From an uncultured Flavobacteriaceae bacterium (GTDB lineage Bacteria > Bacteroidota > Bacteroidia > Flavobacteriales > Flavobacteriaceae): a stretch of 64,000 nucleotides of DNA. Below are positions 60,820 through 64,000 of the stretch, in pieces. The notes under the pieces were generated by a model that saw nothing but the letters and a program-made list of their open reading frames with translations, had not been told where the DNA came from and did not search any database. The stretch covers positions 82,919 through 146,918 of the forward strand of contig CAJJCA010000013.1 of the NCBI GenBank assembly GCA_905182575.1. The letters run 5' to 3'. The first letter of the stretch is position 1, and every line of letters starts with the position of its first letter. The position numbers and the translations under genes were made by a program.

Positions 60820-63800
60820 ATGACTTTTCAAATATCTTTCAAACGTAGCTATGGGCTATTAATAATTATTTCTTTTATCTTTTTTACCCTATCTTCTCTT
60901 GTTCTGAAAACAGATCAGATAATAAAATCAAGAATTCTACGTCAATTGAAGAAATGAATTCAAACTTCATGAATCCTCCTGATAACATGAGACCTTGGAC
61001 TTATTATTATTGGATAAATAATCACGTTTCCAAAGAAGGAATTACAAGGGATCTGGAAGCAATGGCAAAAGTGGGAATAGGCACGGCTCTTATTGCCAAT
61101 ATGAATCTGCGTAATGATGAGCAAGGAAAAGTTGTCATGTTAAGTGAAAAGTGGAAAGAACTCACACGGCACGCCATTCGTGAAGGAGGAAGATTAGATA
61201 TCGACATTGGATTATTTAATTGTCCTGGATTTAGTTCCTCTGGGGGTCCCTGGAACGATTTTGCTAATTCAATGAAGTATCTTGACTACACCAAAACAAA
61301 ATTAAAAGGGGGGAAATCTGTATCCATTAAATTGGATGCACCTGAGAACCAACTTAAAGATGTTCGTCTATTGGCTTTTCCAGCGAGAGATCAAGTCTTA
61401 GATAATAAAATCTTTAAAATCAGAAGCAACAAAAACTTAAAGAACTTAAAGGGCTTGTTAGATTATGATATTGAGACTGTAGTCGATATCACAGACCATA
61501 AGGAATTGGTTTTGAACTTCCAATCAGAGGACAAGGAAACCATTCGGAATTTGCAGATCATTCCTTCCAAGACAAGATTTGTGATGGATGTGGATTTTTA
61601 TGGTGAGGTAGCTGGGAAATGGAAAAAAATACGATCATTTAAATTTAATCGTAGCCGTGATAAAAATGAATTGGGTTTTAATGATTATCCACCGGTTTCA
61701 GTTTCTTTTCCCAAAGTGATCTCTAATAAATTTAAGTTGGTGTTGAGCAATATAACTTTTCCTAAGTCAGTGCTTGCTAAAAAGGGTAGTGACAAGGGCA
61801 TAGCAGATATTTATTTTTCTCCACAAGTGAATTTAGAGTACCACATTGAAAAATCATTAGCCAAGATGAAACAAAGCCCTCATGTACCTAGTGATTCATA
61901 CACATGGCCAGATCAACGAGAACCGGAAGATAAAGAATTGGTCTTGACTGATGATAAAATAATCGACTTGACTGAAAGACTTTCAGCCGACGGCACGCTG
62001 ACTTGGGATGTTCCTCCAGGTGACTGGACGGTTTTGAGATTTGTAATGGCATCTACTGGAATTAAAAATGAATTCTCTGATCTAAATGCCTCGGGATTTG
62101 AGGCAGATAAATTAAATAAGGATGCTGTAAGACACCACTTTGAAGGTTACGTAGGAGACATCTTTAAATCAATGCCTCTAGAGGATCGAAAATCACTCAA
62201 ATATATTATTGTAGATAGCTATGAGGTTGGAGCTCAAAATTGGACTGACGATTTTGCCGATAGGTTTTTTGAAACCTACAATTATAATTCAAAGCCATAT
62301 TTGCCAGTGTTAGCAGGTGTTGTGGTTAATTCAGTAGAGGAGTCTTCCCGATTCTTATGGGATTTAAGGAGGCTTGTGGCAGATGGATTGGCACATGAAT
62401 ATATAGCTGGCTTACAAGAAATGTGCGAGGAGAACGACCTTCAATTATGGCTAGAAAATTATGGCCATTGGGGCTTTCCTGGGGAATTCTTGATGTATGG
62501 GGGTCAAGCTGATCTGCTAGCAGGGGAATTCTGGACCACAGAAGACCTAGGAAACGTTGAGTGTAGGGCAGCAGCTTCTGCGGCACATATTTATGGGAAG
62601 AATGTCGTTTATGCTGAATCCTTCACTTCGGATACCGAGGTTAACCCTTTTACCTCATATCCTGCAAAGATGAAAAAGCGTGGAGACTGGAGTTTTGCGG
62701 AAGGAATAAACCATGTGGTCTATCATGTTTATATCCATCAACCCTATGAAGATAAATTTCCCGGAGTGAATGCTTGGTTCGGTACGGAAATCAATAGAAA
62801 GAATACATGGTTTGAAGCAGCAGCGCCATGGATGAAATACCACCAGCGTTGTAATTACCTTTTACAGCAGGGTAAGTATGTAGCGGATGTTGCCTATTAC
62901 ATAGGTGAGGATACTCCAAAAATGACAGGCGCCACAGAGCCTGAACTTCCAATTGGATACTCCTTTGATTTTATCAATGCTGAAGTTATAAGAAATCGTA
63001 TCACTGCTAACAATGGACGTATGATATTACCCGATGGCTTATCATATAGAATTTTGGTATTACCCGATTCTAAAACTATGCGGCCCGAAGTTCTAGAAAA
63101 AATAAAAGAGTTGTTACTATGTCATAATCATGGGAAACCCTCCCCAAAAATCTCCAAGTTTACATAATTATCCGAATGCCGATAGAAGCATCATTGAACT
63201 TTCCAAAGAACTTTGGGGCGAAAGCTATGACGGAACTAAAAAAATAGTTGATTTTGGAAAGGGTAAAGTGATACGCTTAATGGATTTAAACAAGGCCCTA
63301 AAGCTTGTGGACATTGCTCCAGATTTAAAATATACTAAAGATACGCCACTATTATGGATTCATAGAACCCTTGGAGATAAGGACATTTATTTTCTAAGTA
63401 ACCAAAGCGATAATAAAATTTCCTTCGACGCCTCATTTAGAGTAGAAGGTAAGCGCCCTTCACTTTGGAATCCCACAGACGGAACATCAAGAGATTTACC
63501 TCAATACATTATGGATGGGTTATATACAAAAGTTCCATTGCAATTAGAACCAGCAGAAAGTGCATTTGTGGTTTTCAGTAAAAATGGAGAAGGACTTAAA
63601 GACATTGGAATAAAAAATTATGAGGAGCTTACCTTACTTCAAGATATTTCAAATAATTGGAGCGTTCGTTTAAAAAATGATCAACTGAAAATAGATGAAG
63701 AATTTGAACTAGATCGGCTACAAGACCTCTCTAAATCAGAGGATGAGACAAGTAAATATTTTTCTGGAAAAATTATTTATTTTACAAATTTTCAATTTGA

Positions 63801-64000
63801 AAATGAGTTAAAAAGTGATAAAATCTTTTTGGACTTAGGGAAAGTAGGGGTTATTGCACACGTTAAACTAAATGGTAAAAAAATTGGTGGACTTTGGACA
63901 GCCCCTTGGAAACTCAATATATCAGGTCATGTAAAAAACGGGAACAATAGTTTAGAAATCGAAGTTGCAAATCTTTGGGTAAATCAACTTATAAAAGATG
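60820..64000 (+). CDS. GH106-like alpha-L-rhamnosidase lipoprotein, partial, two frame breaks
   Basis: Over 1,050 codons, running off the window. A CT duplication near 60905 separates the signal sequence (MTFQISFKRSYGLLIIISFI, lipobox SSCSEN when repaired) from the catalytic part MRPWTYYYWINNHVSKEGIT then RDLEAMAKVGIGTALI, the entry motif of the GH106 family. Other family stretches are LFNCPGFSSSGGPW, VDSYEVGAQNWTDDF and WLENYGHWGFPGEFL. A second break near 63120 leads to IMGNPPQKSPSLHNYPNADR; the end has LGKVGVIAHVKLNGKKIGGL then WTAPW, a GH2-like carbohydrate-binding fold. It probably removes rhamnose from algal or plant polysaccharide. Confidence 0.85.

Noticed and set aside
3830..63200. 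Programmed frameshifting as the reason for the many breaks
   Set aside because: Breaks occur at unrelated sequences, in both directions, up to five per gene and in genes never known to use recoding. Sequence error explains them more simply.

Overview
The window looks like chromosomal DNA of a marine-type member of Flavobacteriaceae (Bacteroidota). The DNA is AT-rich. Genes lack clear Shine-Dalgarno sequences, and several carry the Bacteroidota -7 promoter element TAnnTTTG. Marker genes of the group are present: the gliding/type IX secretion genes gldJ and porV, DUF6702 and CarboxypepD-reg proteins beside an M1 peptidase, an Mpl-TPR-Obg-Adk block, and a KAS III/MlaE/MlaF block. Species cannot be named from this sequence.

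Layout. 0-3.7 kb, minus strand: adk, obg, a TPR lipoprotein-like gene and mpl (cut by the window edge). 3.8-7.5 kb: purK, purE and an M3 oligopeptidase. 7.5-8.7 kb: a rhodanese and a UbiA-like membrane protein. 8.8-14.4 kb: gcvP, a KAS III-like enzyme and an MlaE/MlaF transporter pair. 14.5-18.4 kb, minus: pdhA, pdhC, an SDR and a SprT-like protein. 18.5-21.6 kb: divergent porV and gldJ. 21.7-24.9 kb: murF facing acs. 25.0-30.6 kb: an accessory block with a tRNA-Val, a repeat-rich secreted protein, a small secreted protein, a coiled-coil lipoprotein and four copies of a dispersed repeat. 30.6-39.8 kb: flavin reductase, O-methyltransferase, tatA, M1 peptidase, DUF6702, GNAT, M15 peptidase, yaaA, rluD and a PASTA protein. 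39.9-50.4 kb: ddl, coaD, NUDIX, pyrE, birA, rsfS, ftsH, LUD, cdsA, psd and valS. 50.5-58.4 kb: DUF1573, an aminotransferase, murB, dtd, rsgA, gpmI, a thioredoxin, map and a methyltransferase. 58.4-64 kb: a decayed stretch, a VOC protein, an SGNH hydrolase and the start of a GH106-like rhamnosidase lipoprotein that runs off the end.

Several genes work together. Peptidoglycan synthesis and recycling is represented by mpl, murF, ddl, murB and an M15 carboxypeptidase. Phospholipid synthesis is represented by cdsA and psd. Central carbon metabolism is represented by pdhA/pdhC, acs, gpmI and gcvP. PorV and GldJ belong to one secretion/motility machine.

The dominant oddity is quality. I count close to fifty small frame breaks in about 25 conserved, often essential, genes. 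In nearly every case the other frame continues the same family sequence. The simplest reading is uncorrected indels in the sequence rather than gene decay, so broken genes are annotated here as full-length CDS with the break positions given. I found no convincing new multi-gene defence or mobile system. The least ordinary feature is the repeat-separated gene block at 25.6-30.1 kb.
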